Of a stretch of 64,000 nt of DNA, positions 35,882-46,167 are shown piece by piece (position 1 is the stretch's first letter; every line of letters starts with the position of its first letter). The translations under genes and the position numbers were made by a program. Source of the stretch: Garcia nutans (lineage: Eukaryota; Streptophyta; Magnoliopsida; Malpighiales; Euphorbiaceae); the NCBI GenBank assembly GCA_947685225.1, contig CANTUV010000008.1, positions 33,286,001-33,350,000 on the forward strand, read 5' to 3'. The notes below the pieces were generated by a model. The model made no database searches and had not been told where the DNA came from. It saw nothing but the letters and a program-made list of their open reading frames with translations.

Positions 35882-37057
35882 CTAACTAAACCCAGATCTA
35901 CCCCCTCGGCTGAAACCCCTGCTTCCTCTACCTCCTCTGCTAAAACTCTGCCGAGAAGCTGTAGATTCCACTGACCTCTGGTCCTGCATCTCAGGACACT
36001 CTCTAATAAAATGGTCAGGCGATCCACATCGAAAACACACCCCCGAACCACCAATCCTCCGACAATTACCCCAATGGGCCCTAGTACAATACTCACAAAT
36101 AGGTGGGGTGGGTCTCTGAGTCACCGGAGTCGGAGCACTTGCCACAGAAACTGTAGATCGCGGTCTCTGCCTCTGATACTGTCCTGATCTACTCATCAGC
36201 CTCTGACTCCTTCCCACTCTAGGAACAAAGCTCCCTCTGCCCCTCTTCACTGATGAAGACCCTATCTCAAACTGGGGTCTTCTCACTCTAGTCTCTTCTT
36301 CAGATGCAGCTGCAATGCTTTGAACTCTTTCCACACTCCGTGCGGCTGCCACAAGCTGAGAGAAATCAGTATATCTGGATCCAGCCACATGACATACAAG
36401 AGAAGGCCTCAACCCCTCTTCGAATCTCCTACATCTGTCAATTTCATCGGATATAATGCCTCCCGCATAATGGCTTAATCGAATAAACTCCACTTCATAT
36501 TCTGTAACGGTCCGATGGTCTTGCTTCAGACTCAAGAACTCCATCTTCTTCATATCTCTATACTCCCTCGGAGTATATTTCAACTCAAATTCTCGAAGAA
36601 AATCAGCATAGGTCAATGTGGGTGGATCATCCATGGCATGTGGTACGGTCTTCCACCAGTCATATGCGTCCTTCTGCAATAATGACCTAGCATAATCAAA
36701 CTTTTCCTCTGACGTGGCTTGCAACTGAATAAAAATTCTCTGAACTTTATCAAGCCACTGTTCTGCCACAGCTGGATCTATCGTACCCAGAAAATCCTCT
36801 GCCCCAAACTTCCTCAGTTTATCATATTGTCTCACTGGTACCTGAGGCTGAGGTGGTGGTGGAGGTTGCACTGGTGCTTGCCTCATAACTTCCATCATAT
36901 GTCTAAACCAGGCTGGTGGAACCTCATCACCTGCTGGTCTCCCCGACACTGAAGCAGGTACCTCACTGGCTACCTCAACTCTAGCTCCCTCCCTACTCTC
37001 AACAGGAGCTATACTCTCTGCACTTCCCTCTACAGAATGTCGTGATTGGGGATCCAT
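35882..37057 (-). CDS. G3 gag, 391 aa, ending at in-frame TAG
   Basis: It starts at the ATG at 37057 (MDPQSRHS), the position homologous to G4 and G6 starts. It has a proline-rich stretch at 64-75, the conserved retrotransposon gag core about 80-250 (DYARSLLQKDAYDWWK), a basic linker, a degenerate knuckle C321-C324-H328-C332 and a canonical CCHC knuckle C341-C344-H349-C354, then an RGG-rich tail. It ends at TAG (35882-35884) where G4 has CAG, so one C-to-T change explains it. The frame continues straight into pol. Either a nonsense mutation or a readthrough stop controlling the gag to gag-pol ratio; the sequence alone does not decide. Confidence 0.9.
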   Translation of the reverse strand: MDPQSRHSVEGSAESIAPVESREGARVEVASEVPASVSGRPAGDEVPPAWFRHMMEVMRQAPVQPPPPPQPQVPVRQYDKLRKFGAEDFLGTIDPAVAEQWLDKVQRIFIQLQATSEEKFDYARSLLQKDAYDWWKTVPHAMDDPPTLTYADFLREFELKYTPREYRDMKKMEFLSLKQDHRTVTEYEVEFIRLSHYAGGIISDEIDRCRRFEEGLRPSLVCHVAGSRYTDFSQLVAAARSVERVQSIAAASEEETRVRRPQFEIGSSSVKRGRGSFVPRVGRSQRLMSRSGQYQRQRPRSTVSVASAPTPVTQRPTPPICEYCTRAHWGNCRRIGGSGVCFRCGSPDHFIRECPEMQDQRSVESTASRQSFSRGGRGSRGFSRGGRSGFS

Positions 37058-37205
37058 TACAACCTATATCTGCAAACACAGCAGAATGTTCCTTATTAAA
37101 GATCAGAGACTGCCAATACTAAGTATATATTTTATCCAAAAACCAACTTTTAAATCAAAATATCCTTTTTCTTACAATTTCCCTAGGTTGAGAATCTCAA
37201 ACCTA

Positions 37206-37218
37206 GGCTCTGATACCA
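37206..37218 (-). other. Primer-binding site of G3
   Basis: TGGTATCAGAGCC on the minus strand, seven bases from the 5' LTR. It is a perfect match to the methionine-tRNA-type site of Copia A. Confidence 0.92.
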
Positions 37219-37577
37219 AAATAATTGTAACACCCCTATATTCCGTATACGTACATAGCATGCTAAAACGATCGTAATATACGTATACTGAGTATAGGTT
37301 ATCACTATTGATAAAATATTCAAAATATTCATTCTCAAAACCATGAATAAATTTAAAACTTTTAAAGTAGTTCATAAAACAAAATAGGTACAAAGTTTAT
37401 TTAAAACACAGCGGAAAGTATATCAAATATTTACAAATATTTATATACCAAAATTGAAATATACAAAATACAAAATATATACATTATTGGCAGTTCTTCT
37501 CTGATCTTTAAGTCCCACTCAAATCTTCAATGTCTAGACTCACTCGGTCTAGTGGAACTCTCAGGATCCTCTCTGTT

Positions 37578-37619
37578 ACCTGCGCGATAAATCACACTCG
37601 CGCTGAGCCACTAGCTCAG
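37578..37619 (-). other. Twin hairpin, G3 5' LTR
   Basis: Identical to the 3' LTR copy, with CTGAGC/GCTCAG. Confidence 0.88.
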
Positions 37620-37829
37620 TAATACAAACTGCAATATCAATATGCTTTGATGCAATGTCCATGTCATACAATCAAGTTTTGTGCACAATCCAATAAACTA
37701 ATACATTTCTATTCTCACCTTACTCCTTATAGTTTCTCATACCATAAATATACTTCGTATCTTTGCTTAAGTGTTATAATCATTTCATAAATCACATTAA
37801 AACCAAGACAGACCTGGGCCCAAGACACC

Positions 37830-38123
37830 CTAATATGTTATTCAAAGTTCAGAGTTACTGTTTTGGTCAATAGTGACACCATGTGTCTAGCCCCGTAGGC
37901 AATATATATCAAATGACACCAAGTGTCTAGCCCCGTAGGCAATATTTTAATCAAATGACACCAAGTGTCTAGCCCCGTAGGCAATATTTTAATCAAATGA
38001 CACCAAGTGTCTAGCCCCGTAGGCAATATTTTAATCAAATGACACCAAGTGTCTAGCCCCGTAGGCAATATTTTAAGGCATGCCGCCAAATACAGAACTC
38101 TGAAAGTTGAATTAACATATTAA
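37830..38123 (-). repeat. Inverted-repeat cassette, G3 5' LTR
   Basis: Arms at 37830-37856 and 38096-38123. The five 42-bp-type units lie at 37875-38077 and match the other LTR. Confidence 0.88.
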
Positions 38124-40050
38124 GTACACATTATTTCCTTTTATTTCTCATTCCACAATTCACAATACATTAGGCAATCATGCCTCACAATTTCAATTGA
38201 ATTATCTTGGCCCATCATGTTGGCCTCACATTTCTTTTTGATCATCATAACCACATTAAAGCAACTTATCACCACTTTCACATATCATATTACATCATTC
38301 ACTTTTACATATCATTTTACATTTCACTGTCATATCAATAACATACTTTAACCATTCTATTTATATCATTAATAATTAATCATAATGGTTTCACATTTCA
38401 TTACTCAAATGTACACAATCAATAGTCTTAACATATACTTTACATGCTTATCACCACATTCATTATATGCCAATATAACATTTATAATATGCACTAGTAA
38501 TGCATTACATTCCATAACACATTTACAACCAAATATGCATCAAGTCTCAATGTCATATGTATTTATGCAACAATGTAGTTTGTACTTACCTTATAAACAC
38601 TCACACAACTCTAAGCAATCCTTTCTTCCAAAGATTCTTCACTTCACAATTAGGGCAATTCACTTCTTCCAAAACCTAACCCAAAACAATGATGCATCAC
38701 ATCAATTTCTATAACATTATTCACTTATTAACCTTATCTTAGACCTTTAGAGCACTAAACAAAACTCAACAACCCTAAGCAAAGCCCACGGCCGTGGCCA
38801 CCTCAACCCCCCCACGGTCGTGGCTTTAGGAAGCAAACTGTCCAAAAATGGTCACCTCCCCCACGGCCATGGCTACCAAAAGGCCACGGGCGTGGGATCC
38901 CAAACGCTACTGCCCCTTTCCAAAATTATGTGTTCTTCAATTCTAAAACCAATAAACACTAACAACTCAAAGATTAACAAGAATAACCAATCAAACATAA
39001 CAAAAACATCACTTACCAACTCAAAACCCTAACTCAAACTCAACACAATCACTTCCAACACCTTCACCAACTCAACTTCTCATCTATCAAGCAAAATCAA
39101 TACTTAATTTCACACCACAACCCATTTAATCACACCATCATCAAAATACAACTCAATTCAAACCAAACTTAAAAATTAACAAAGGCAAACAAGAGAAAAC
39201 TTACCAAATAATGGAATTCTTTGAAAATCCAACTTGCAACTTTGAAAACTTCCTTCACTTTGAGCTTGAAATCATCAAAACTCTCAATTGTTCTCTTGCT
39301 CTCTTGTTCCTTTGTTGAGCCGGCCACACAAGATAGAAAAGAGAAGAAAAATGATAAGTCAACCCTTCATTTCTTCTTTTAATCTCCACCATGCAATTCC
39401 ACAAGAAAAATTACCAAAACACCCTTAATTATAAAACTAACCTTTTGTCTCTTATATGCCCAATTATGTAATTCACAATATCAAAAGAAATATCTTCTTC
39501 CACTATCTCCAACACCTTGACTCACTCTTTGACCAACTTATATGCTATATATATTACCATATACATAACATATACACCTTTCTCTACACACATATATCTT
39601 TCTAACAACACAAACACATTCTCTTCCAATTCCTTATCAACTTATCATATATATACATAGTTCAAGTGCAACAACAATAACACCAAAACTACTAGGGCAT
39701 AATTAGGGATATTACAATAATGGTAATTGAGACATAAAGAAATGTAGAACTAATGTTTTGAGTTATAATGATGTGAATGATATGATTGAATAATGGTATG
39801 TTGTTTAGTTAATGTAATTGATGTTGTATTTTATAATGATGAATCAAATGGTTTATGAAGTCATTGTGATTGGCTATGATGATTTAATAGAGTTGTGAAG
39901 CCATTGTGATTGGCTATGATGATTCAAATGTGATGTGAAGCCATTGTGATTGGCTATGATGATACAATTGTGATAATTGAGGCATGTTTGCCTAGATGAT
40001 GATTCAATTGAGAATGGAATGGATAATGAAATAATAAATGAATTGTGTGG

Positions 40051-40337
40051 CTAATGTGTTATTCCATTTTCAGAGTTTATTGCTGGTGGCATGCCTAATA
40101 TTAGTAACAATCTCTTGAAGTTAGGTTGGCTAAGTCCTTGAAGCCTAATTGAGATGTTACAACCCTTGAAGCTAGGTTGGATTGGTTCTTGAAGCCAAGT
40201 TGGGTTGATACTTAGCATGCTTTGTTCCCCTTGAAGCTTGGTTGAACCTAAATCCTTGAAGCCTAGTTGGGATAATGATAATGATAATGTGATAATTAAA
40301 CCAAAGCATTAACTCTGAAAGTCGAATAGCATATTAG
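40051..40337 (+). repeat. Inverted-repeat cassette, S2
   Basis: Arms at 40051-40077 and 40311-40337. The interior is CTTGAAGC-type tandem repeats at about 40118-40270. Confidence 0.85.
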
Positions 40338-40705
40338 TGTCTGTTGGGCCCGAGTCTGTCTTTGTTGACAATGTGATATACAAATGTTGAAATAAATGAA
40401 TAAGTGAGATATATGATTGCCTCTGTTGGAAATGTGATTTATGATCGGTGAATTGTGAATAAAGTAATGTTATGAAGTGTGAAGTGCAATATGTGTATTG
40501 ATATATTAATTGTGAGGATTGATGATGGATTATGGTTGCTGATAATGATATGTATATATGTATATCATATATGAAATGAATTGAGATATATGAAAGGTGC
40601 AATTCAAAAGGAAAATCATGATAGTAAACTAATGGTACATGGAATTGATATATCATCATATGTTAATATTTTTATAATGTATGTTTATATTTTATATTTG
40701 TACTA

Positions 40706-40746
40706 CTAAGCTCTCGGGCTTAGCGCGGACGTGTAATCGCGCAGGT
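40706..40746 (+). other. Twin hairpin, S2
   Basis: CTAAGC, loop, GCTTAG (extendable by a T-G pair), then GCGCG, loop, CGCGCAGGT. Confidence 0.86.
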
Positions 40747-41066
40747 GACTAGGTGGAAGATGTGAAGTCTTTCATTATGCCACGAGAAGAGTAAGAGTTG
40801 TCGAGACCAACTAGAGGGTAATGCATACATGTATAACTTTTAATTATAATGTATTTCTGACGAGAAAATATTTATATGTATAAAAGAAGTTTTGATAAAG
40901 ATAATGATTTTGTAAATGTTATTTAAATTAACATATTATGGTTTGAACTTTGTTACAGGTTTTAAAAATGTAATGATAAGTGGCATCCTTATACTTTATA
41001 TACTTACTGTATGTATACTAGGTATATGTATAGTACTTATATAAGGTATTGGGGTGTTACAACCTC

Positions 41067-42216
41067 TACTGAAACTTCTGCCCCCTCGACCACCTCTCAC
41101 ACTAGGTCGAGAAACTGCAGACTCAGCTTGCCTATGCTCTTACATCTCAGGACACTCCCTAATGAAATGGTCAGGCGATCCATACCTGAAACACCCAGCT
41201 GATCTACCAATCTTCCAACAAACTCCCACATGGTTCCTACCACAATGTTCACATATAGGTGGAGTAGACCTCTGAACAACTGGAGTCGGAGCACTAGCTA
41301 CAGAAGCCGTAGGTCTCGGTCTCTGCCTCTGATACTGCACTGACCTACCCGACTGTCTCTGGCTCCTACTGACCCTCGGAACAAAACTTCCTCTGCCCCT
41401 CTTCATAGATGAAGATCCTGCCTCAAACTAGGATCTCCTTACCCTGGTCTCCTCCTCAGTAGCAGCTGCTACAATACTCTGTGCTCTCTCAATACTTCTA
41501 GCTGCTGCAACTAGCTGAGAGAAATCCTGGTACCGAGAACCAGCAACAATGCACATAATAGAGGGCCTCAGTCCCTCCTCAAATCTTCTGCACCGGTCTA
41601 TTTCATCAGAAATAACTCCCCCAGCATAGTGACTCAACCGAATGAACTCTATCTCATATTCTGTCACTGTCCGATTGTCTTGTCTCAAATTCAAGAATTC
41701 CATCTTCTTAGCATCCTTATACTCCCTTGGAGTATATTTCAGCTCAAACTCCCTCAAAAAATCCCCATAATATAATGTAGGTGGATCATCCATGGCATGA
41801 GGAACCGTCTTCCACCAGTCATATGCATCTTTCTGAAGAAGGGATCTAGCATAATCATATTTTTCTTCAGAAGTGGCTTGCAACTGAATAAATATCCTCT
41901 GCACTTTATCCAACCACTGCTCAGACACTGCAGGATCTATAGTGCCCAAGAAATCCTCAGCCCCATATTTTCTCAATTTATCATAATGCCTCATCGGCAC
42001 TTGAGGCTGTGGTGGTGGTGGTGGCTGCTGTACTGGAGCTCCCCTCAACAATTCTATCATATGCCTTAACCAACCCGGCGCAACCTCCTCAGCAGTTGAT
42101 CTCTCTGGCACAGAAACCGATGTCTCACTAACTCTATCAACTCTTGCTCCATCTCTACCCTCTTCAGGAGCTACACTCTCCGTACCTTCTACAGACTGAC
42201 GTGAATGGGATGCCAT
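41067..42216 (-). pseudogene. G4 gag, two stops, cut by S2
   Basis: It starts at the ATG at 42214-42216 (MASHSRQSVEG). It keeps the gag core (DYARSLLQKDAYDWWKTVPHAMDD is recognisable) and knuckles near 41165-41250, one altered (CFRYGSPDHFIREC, with Tyr for the second Cys). TAG at 41428-41430 replaces CAG of RRPQFEAG, and TAA at 41140-41142 follows ECPEM. The frame is otherwise kept and runs to S2 at 41066, resuming at 28370. Confidence 0.9.
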
Positions 42217-42366
42217 CACTACCTATATCTGCAAATACAGCAGAATATACCTCATTAAAGATTAGAGACTGCCATACCAAAACATGTATCTTATTTAAAA
42301 ACAATATTTTAAAACTCAAAATTTCCTTTTTCTTACAATTGACCTAGGTTGAGAATCTCAAACCTA

Positions 42367-42379
42367 GGCTCAGATACCA
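42367..42379 (-). other. Primer-binding site of G4, one mismatch
   Basis: TGGTATCTGAGCC on the minus strand: same position and distance from the LTR as in G3, with T for A at one base. Confidence 0.85.
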
Positions 42380-42386
42380 AAACAAT

Positions 42387-43415
42387 TGTAACACCACTAT
42401 ACCCCGTATACGTACACATCATGCTATTACGATTGTAATATACGTATACTGAATATAGGAATGCCACGGTTTACTAAACAAACGACTCACTTCTTTTACA
42501 ATAATATGAACAAATTTAAAACATTTAAGTTATATTATAAAACACAATAGATAAAATGTTTATTCAAAATGCAGCGGAAAATATAACAAATATTTACAAA
42601 TACATATACATCAAAACTCAAGTTTTACAAAATTTAAAATATATACATGTTTGGCAGTATGTCTTTGATCTTTAAGCTCCACTATCAACCCCTCAAAATC
42701 TAGACTCTACTCGGCCTAGAGGAACTCTCTGGTTCTTCCCTATCACCTGCGCGATGAATCACACTTGCGCTAAGCCAATGGCTTAGTGGTACAAACTATA
42801 GTAATATTATGCTTCAATGCAATGCCAATGTCACACAATCAAGTTTCATACACAATTTATAAGAATATTATATTTCATTACCTTACATTGATCAATAACA
42901 TATCAACACATCATGTTATATTATCATAGTTTCATTGCTCAACATAGCTTTCCAAACCATACTCATTTTCAATAAGTTACTTATGTATTATAATCATCTC
43001 ATAACATTATATCTCACTCCATAGTTCATTTTAAAGCAAAGACAAACATGTATCTCATTATTCATTTGTTTCACCATTCAAGAATCACATTTAAACAAAC
43101 ACAAGCATGGGTCCAAAAAGAATCTAATATGTTATTCAAAGTTCAGAGTTACTGCTTTGGTCCATAATCACAATCATCAAGCCCGTAGGCGATATATATA
43201 TCTCTATCCATGGATAGTGTAACAGACCCAGTCTCTTGGACCTCAACCCGGCTAAACTCGAGGAGATCCTCAACCCGGCAGGACTGTTACTATTTTTGAG
43301 GCTTACGACCCAGTCTTTTCACCCCAAAAACATCACATTTCACATTTATCATTTCACATTTTTCAACTGGAATCGGCTTACGACCCGGTCTTTTCACCTA
43401 TCCAGTGATTCATAG
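42387..43415 (-). repeat. 5' LTR of G4, partial
   Basis: It starts TGTAACACC. It has the twin hairpin at 42745-42786 and one cassette arm at 43124-43150, but I find no second arm. The would-be interior has AACCCGGC and CGGTCTTTTCACC motifs also seen in the G2 3' LTR. Clear similarity stops near 43415; 43416-43500 (with GACACGGCC) could belong to this LTR or the next element. Confidence 0.75.
42745..42786 (-). other. Twin hairpin, G4 5' LTR
   Basis: ACCTGCGCGAT, loop, GCGCTAAGCC, AAT, GGCTTAG. The second stem is perfect; the first is reduced to GCGC/GCGC. Confidence 0.85.
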
Positions 43416-43734
43416 AGGGCTTGACACAGGAACAGACACGGCCTAGTCATTTTTTGATGTTTTGGTCGTGTCACTCATGGCTTGGCTGTGTCTGTAGACC
43501 CTTAATTTTTTACCCCAATTTGATACAGTTCTAATTAAAGCATGCCAAAATAAATTTGATTCGACTTTAAATATTTAATCCTAGTTTATAATTTTTAATG
43601 GAGTCGGTTCAGATTAAAGAGGCATAAATTCAATTGTAAACTAAAATCAAGTGGAATTGGCACAAATTAAAATTTTTCGGTCCATAAGTTAAAAAAGGCT
43701 AGAATAATTTAAGTGAGGCCAGCATGGAAGACAT

Positions 43735-43965
43735 TAGCATGCCTCATGTCAATCTGGCAGCCCAGATCGACATGAGGTTGGACTCATGTTGACCTGGGCA
43801 AGCTAGGTCAACATGAGCATGCTTCATGTCGACCTTAGGATGTTAGGTCGACATGAGCATGCTTCATGTCGACCTTGGTAGCCCAAGATCGACATGAGCA
43901 TGCCTCATGTTGACTTGGGTAGCCCAAGTTCAACATGAGGGTGGTCTCATGTTGACCTAGAACCA
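43735..43965 (+). repeat. Array of interrupted palindromes (about 50 bp units)
   Basis: The best copy is 43846-43874: GGTCGACATGA, centre GCATGC, then T and TCATGTCGACC, an almost perfect 29-bp palindrome. Others pair GCCCAGATCGACATGAG (about 43760) with CTCATGTTGACCTGGGC, and CAACATGAG with CTCATGTTG (about 43930). Located upstream of the TATA box, so in U3. Confidence 0.85.
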
Positions 43966-44058
43966 AATTGATATGGGTTCAATACGTTTCCTAATTCAAC
44001 TAGAATTTGTTTTAGGGACTGATTTATATTAGGTTAAGGATTATGAGTGAGGGTCAGC

Positions 44059-44066
44059 TATAAATA
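44059..44066 (+). promoter_or_regulatory. Probable TATA box of the Ogre/Tat-like LTR
   Basis: TATAAATA between the palindrome array and a purine-rich GGGGGAGAAAA stretch. By distance, transcription would begin about 30 bp downstream. Confidence 0.5.
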
Positions 44067-45634
44067 TTAAAGTTTCAGAATTCAGAAAGGGGGAGAAAAT
44101 ATTAACAAGAGAAAAACATTAACAGGGGGTGGAAAGGAACATTAACAAGATAACAAGGAACATTAAAGAGAGACGGCAACAAATAGAAAAGATTAGCAGC
44201 AAACATTCATCAGTCATCAATCCATCAAAGACAGCAACGTTGTCTTTGTCCTTGTTCATCCAAGAAAATTTTTTTGGTGGAATCAACGAATGAAGGTTTG
44301 AATTTCTAATTTTCTTTTTATTTTCTTACAGTAGCTTCAATCACAGAAAATTAATAAATTGTTTCTTTTTATTCCAAAAACCTTAGAACCCTAATTATTT
44401 CTTTTAAACCTTAGAACCTTAAATTGTTTCTTCTATTTTCAAAAACCTTAAAAATTACTTTTCTGTTTCTTCTAAAACCTTAGAACCCTAATTTGTTTCC
44501 TCAGAACCTTAGAACCTTAAATTGTTCCTTCTATTTTCGAAAACCCTAAAAAATACTCTTTTATTTTGAAAAACCTTAAATCGTTTTTCCTATTTCTAAA
44601 AGCTTTTAAGAACCCTAAACAGTTTTCTTCTAATTCTTTTCCAAAATTTCCAAATGTTTTGTTAAATATCCAAACTCTAAACTCACTTTACAGTTTCTAA
44701 AAAATCATAATTGCTTTATAAAACTCTAAACTATTTTCTTCAACTCCAAAAACCAAATATATTTTTCGAAACACTAAAAACCCTAATTCCCTCAAAACTA
44801 ATACGTAAACCCTAGATTTCCTAAACCATAATCCTTAAAACCTTAAAATCTTATAAACCTAAAAATTCAAACTCAATACAGTAAACCCAAAACAACAATC
44901 CAGTAACCAAGAATTATAAACCTAATGTTTTAATTATTCTAAAATCCTAATTTCATTATGTTACCCCTAAACGCTAATTTGATGCATGAAAACCTAATCT
45001 ATTTTAATTCTCTTAAAACTTACAGTAGCCTAAACAAATGATAATAATAATACTAAAATCCCAAAACTCTAAATGTTAATTAAACAACTTTAAGTAGAAA
45101 CAGTAAACCCTAATTTGTATCTTTACTTGCTTTATTTTTAGATTTAATTATGTAGTTCATTATATGCTTTGATTTATTTGCAATGCTTGATTTAATTTAT
45201 CATGGATGGATGTTTATTTTATATTTTTATTGATATCTTTGATGAATGATGTAACACCCCCATATCCAATGCACACACACTACAACCACAACAATGTAGC
45301 ATAAGTGCACCAAACATAGGGATGCTACGGTTCTTTTAACATTCAAAACACTTTAAACTTGATACAATACCCTTATCATTATACATTATAGAAAAGTAGA
45401 TCATTTACTTATAAAACAAAACATATTAGTTATATATATATACATTTAAATATTACACAGCGGAAGTTATAAAATATTTACATATTTACATATTAAACAT
45501 TTCTTTACAAAATATAAAGAAGTATACATGATTGGCAAGTTTGCTCTGATCTTTAAGCTCCCAAAATGGATTCTTCAAGGTCTACTCTCACTTGGTCTTG
45601 ATGAACTCTTGGGTTCAACTCTATCAACTCTATT

Positions 45635-45676
45635 ACCTGCGCGATTAAACACTATCGCGCTAAGCCAACGGCTTAG
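45635..45676 (-). other. Twin hairpin, G6 3' LTR
   Basis: ACCTGCGCGAT, loop, ATCGCGCTAAGCC, AAC, GGCTTAG. Both stems are perfect. Confidence 0.88.
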
Positions 45677-45882
45677 TAAGATAATCATGCAAATGATATG
45701 ACTTAGTGCAATGCAATGTCATTTCTCAATCCATATTATACATGTAACATCATATATGCAAAACTAACAACATACTTTCACATTACATATCACATTTCAA
45801 TATCTTTTCATATACCTCATTAGTATTCATTTAACCATTTATAAACAACACTAAACAAAGACAAGCATGGGCCCAAGACACA

Positions 45883-46167
45883 CTAATATGCCATTCAATT
45901 TTCAGAGTTAATGCTTTGGTCTTGTTATCACATTTATCAATATCATATACCCAACTAGGCTTCAAGGATTAAGTTCAACCAAGCTTCAAGGGGAGCAAAG
46001 CATGCTAAGCTTCTACCCAACTTGGCTTCAAGAACTAACCCAACCTAGCTTCAAGGGTGGTAACATCTCAATTAGGCTTCAAGGATTCAATCCAACCTAA
46101 CTTCAAGAGATTGTTACACTTATTAGGCATGCCACCAACAACCAACTCTGAAAATGGAATAACACAT
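45883..46167 (-). repeat. Inverted-repeat cassette, G6 3' LTR
   Basis: Arms at 45883-45909 and 46144-46167. The interior is CTTGAAGC-type repeats at about 45952-46115. Confidence 0.85.

Larger units (their letters stand above)
29868..39716 (-). mobile_element. Gypsy element G3 (Tekay/Del-like), full length 9849 bp, very young
   Basis: Complete minus-strand element with two LTRs of 2491 bp each and ATAAT at 29863-29867 and 39717-39721. By eye the LTRs differ at only four positions and no indels, so it is the most recent arrival besides Copia A. It has a primer site, gag, pol and polypurine tract. One in-frame TAG between gag and protease is the only coding break I see. It is nested in S2, itself nested in G4. 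Confidence 0.95.
37226..39716 (-). repeat. 5' LTR of G3, 2491 bp
   Basis: Counterpart of 29868-32358 at a constant offset of 7358. Substitutions I noticed: two about 55-65 bp from the TGTAACACC end, one in the GCGGAAAGTA(G/T)ATC stretch and one in AATCTCCA(A/C)CATGC. Its palindrome cluster is at 38785-38896. Confidence 0.95.
28376..41061 (+). mobile_element. Solo LTR S2, about 2832 bp, split by G3, duplication ACCTC
   Basis: Left part 28376-29867 starts TGTAATATCCC; right part 39722-41061 ends GGTGTTACA. ACCTC flanks both ends (28371-28375 and 41062-41066). G3 sits inside with its own duplication. Left part: GGTAAGT at 28871-28877 and a GACACGGCC/GGCCGTGTC cluster at 29259-29444. Right part: three GATTGGCTATGATGA repeats at 39858-39970, a cassette at 40051-40337 and the twin hairpin at 40706-40746. 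Confidence 0.94.
24615..43415 (-). mobile_element. Gypsy element G4 (Tekay/Del-like), split by two solo LTRs
   Basis: Minus-strand element with gag at 41067-42216, protease at 28099-28370, the rest of protease and start of reverse transcriptase at 24615-25199, primer site at 42367-42379 and part of its 5' LTR from 42387. Solo LTR S1 lies inside protease and solo LTR S2 in the gag-protease linker. It is truncated at left by fusion to the G2 LTR. Its 3' LTR and most of pol are gone. The right LTR limit (about 43415-43500) is uncertain. Confidence 0.85.
43500..45249 (+). repeat. Ogre/Tat-like 5' LTR, left part
   Basis: It contains a palindromic tandem array (43735-43965), a TATA box (44059-44066) and, from about 44290, a long A/T-rich stretch with many AACCCTAA and AACCTTAA motifs. 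It continues at 54952 after G6 is removed. The LTR start is not certain; a candidate is TGATACAG near 43520. Confidence 0.55.

Noticed and set aside
44290..45130. Interstitial telomere array
   Set aside because: Motifs are scattered and degenerate rather than tandem TTTAGGG units.
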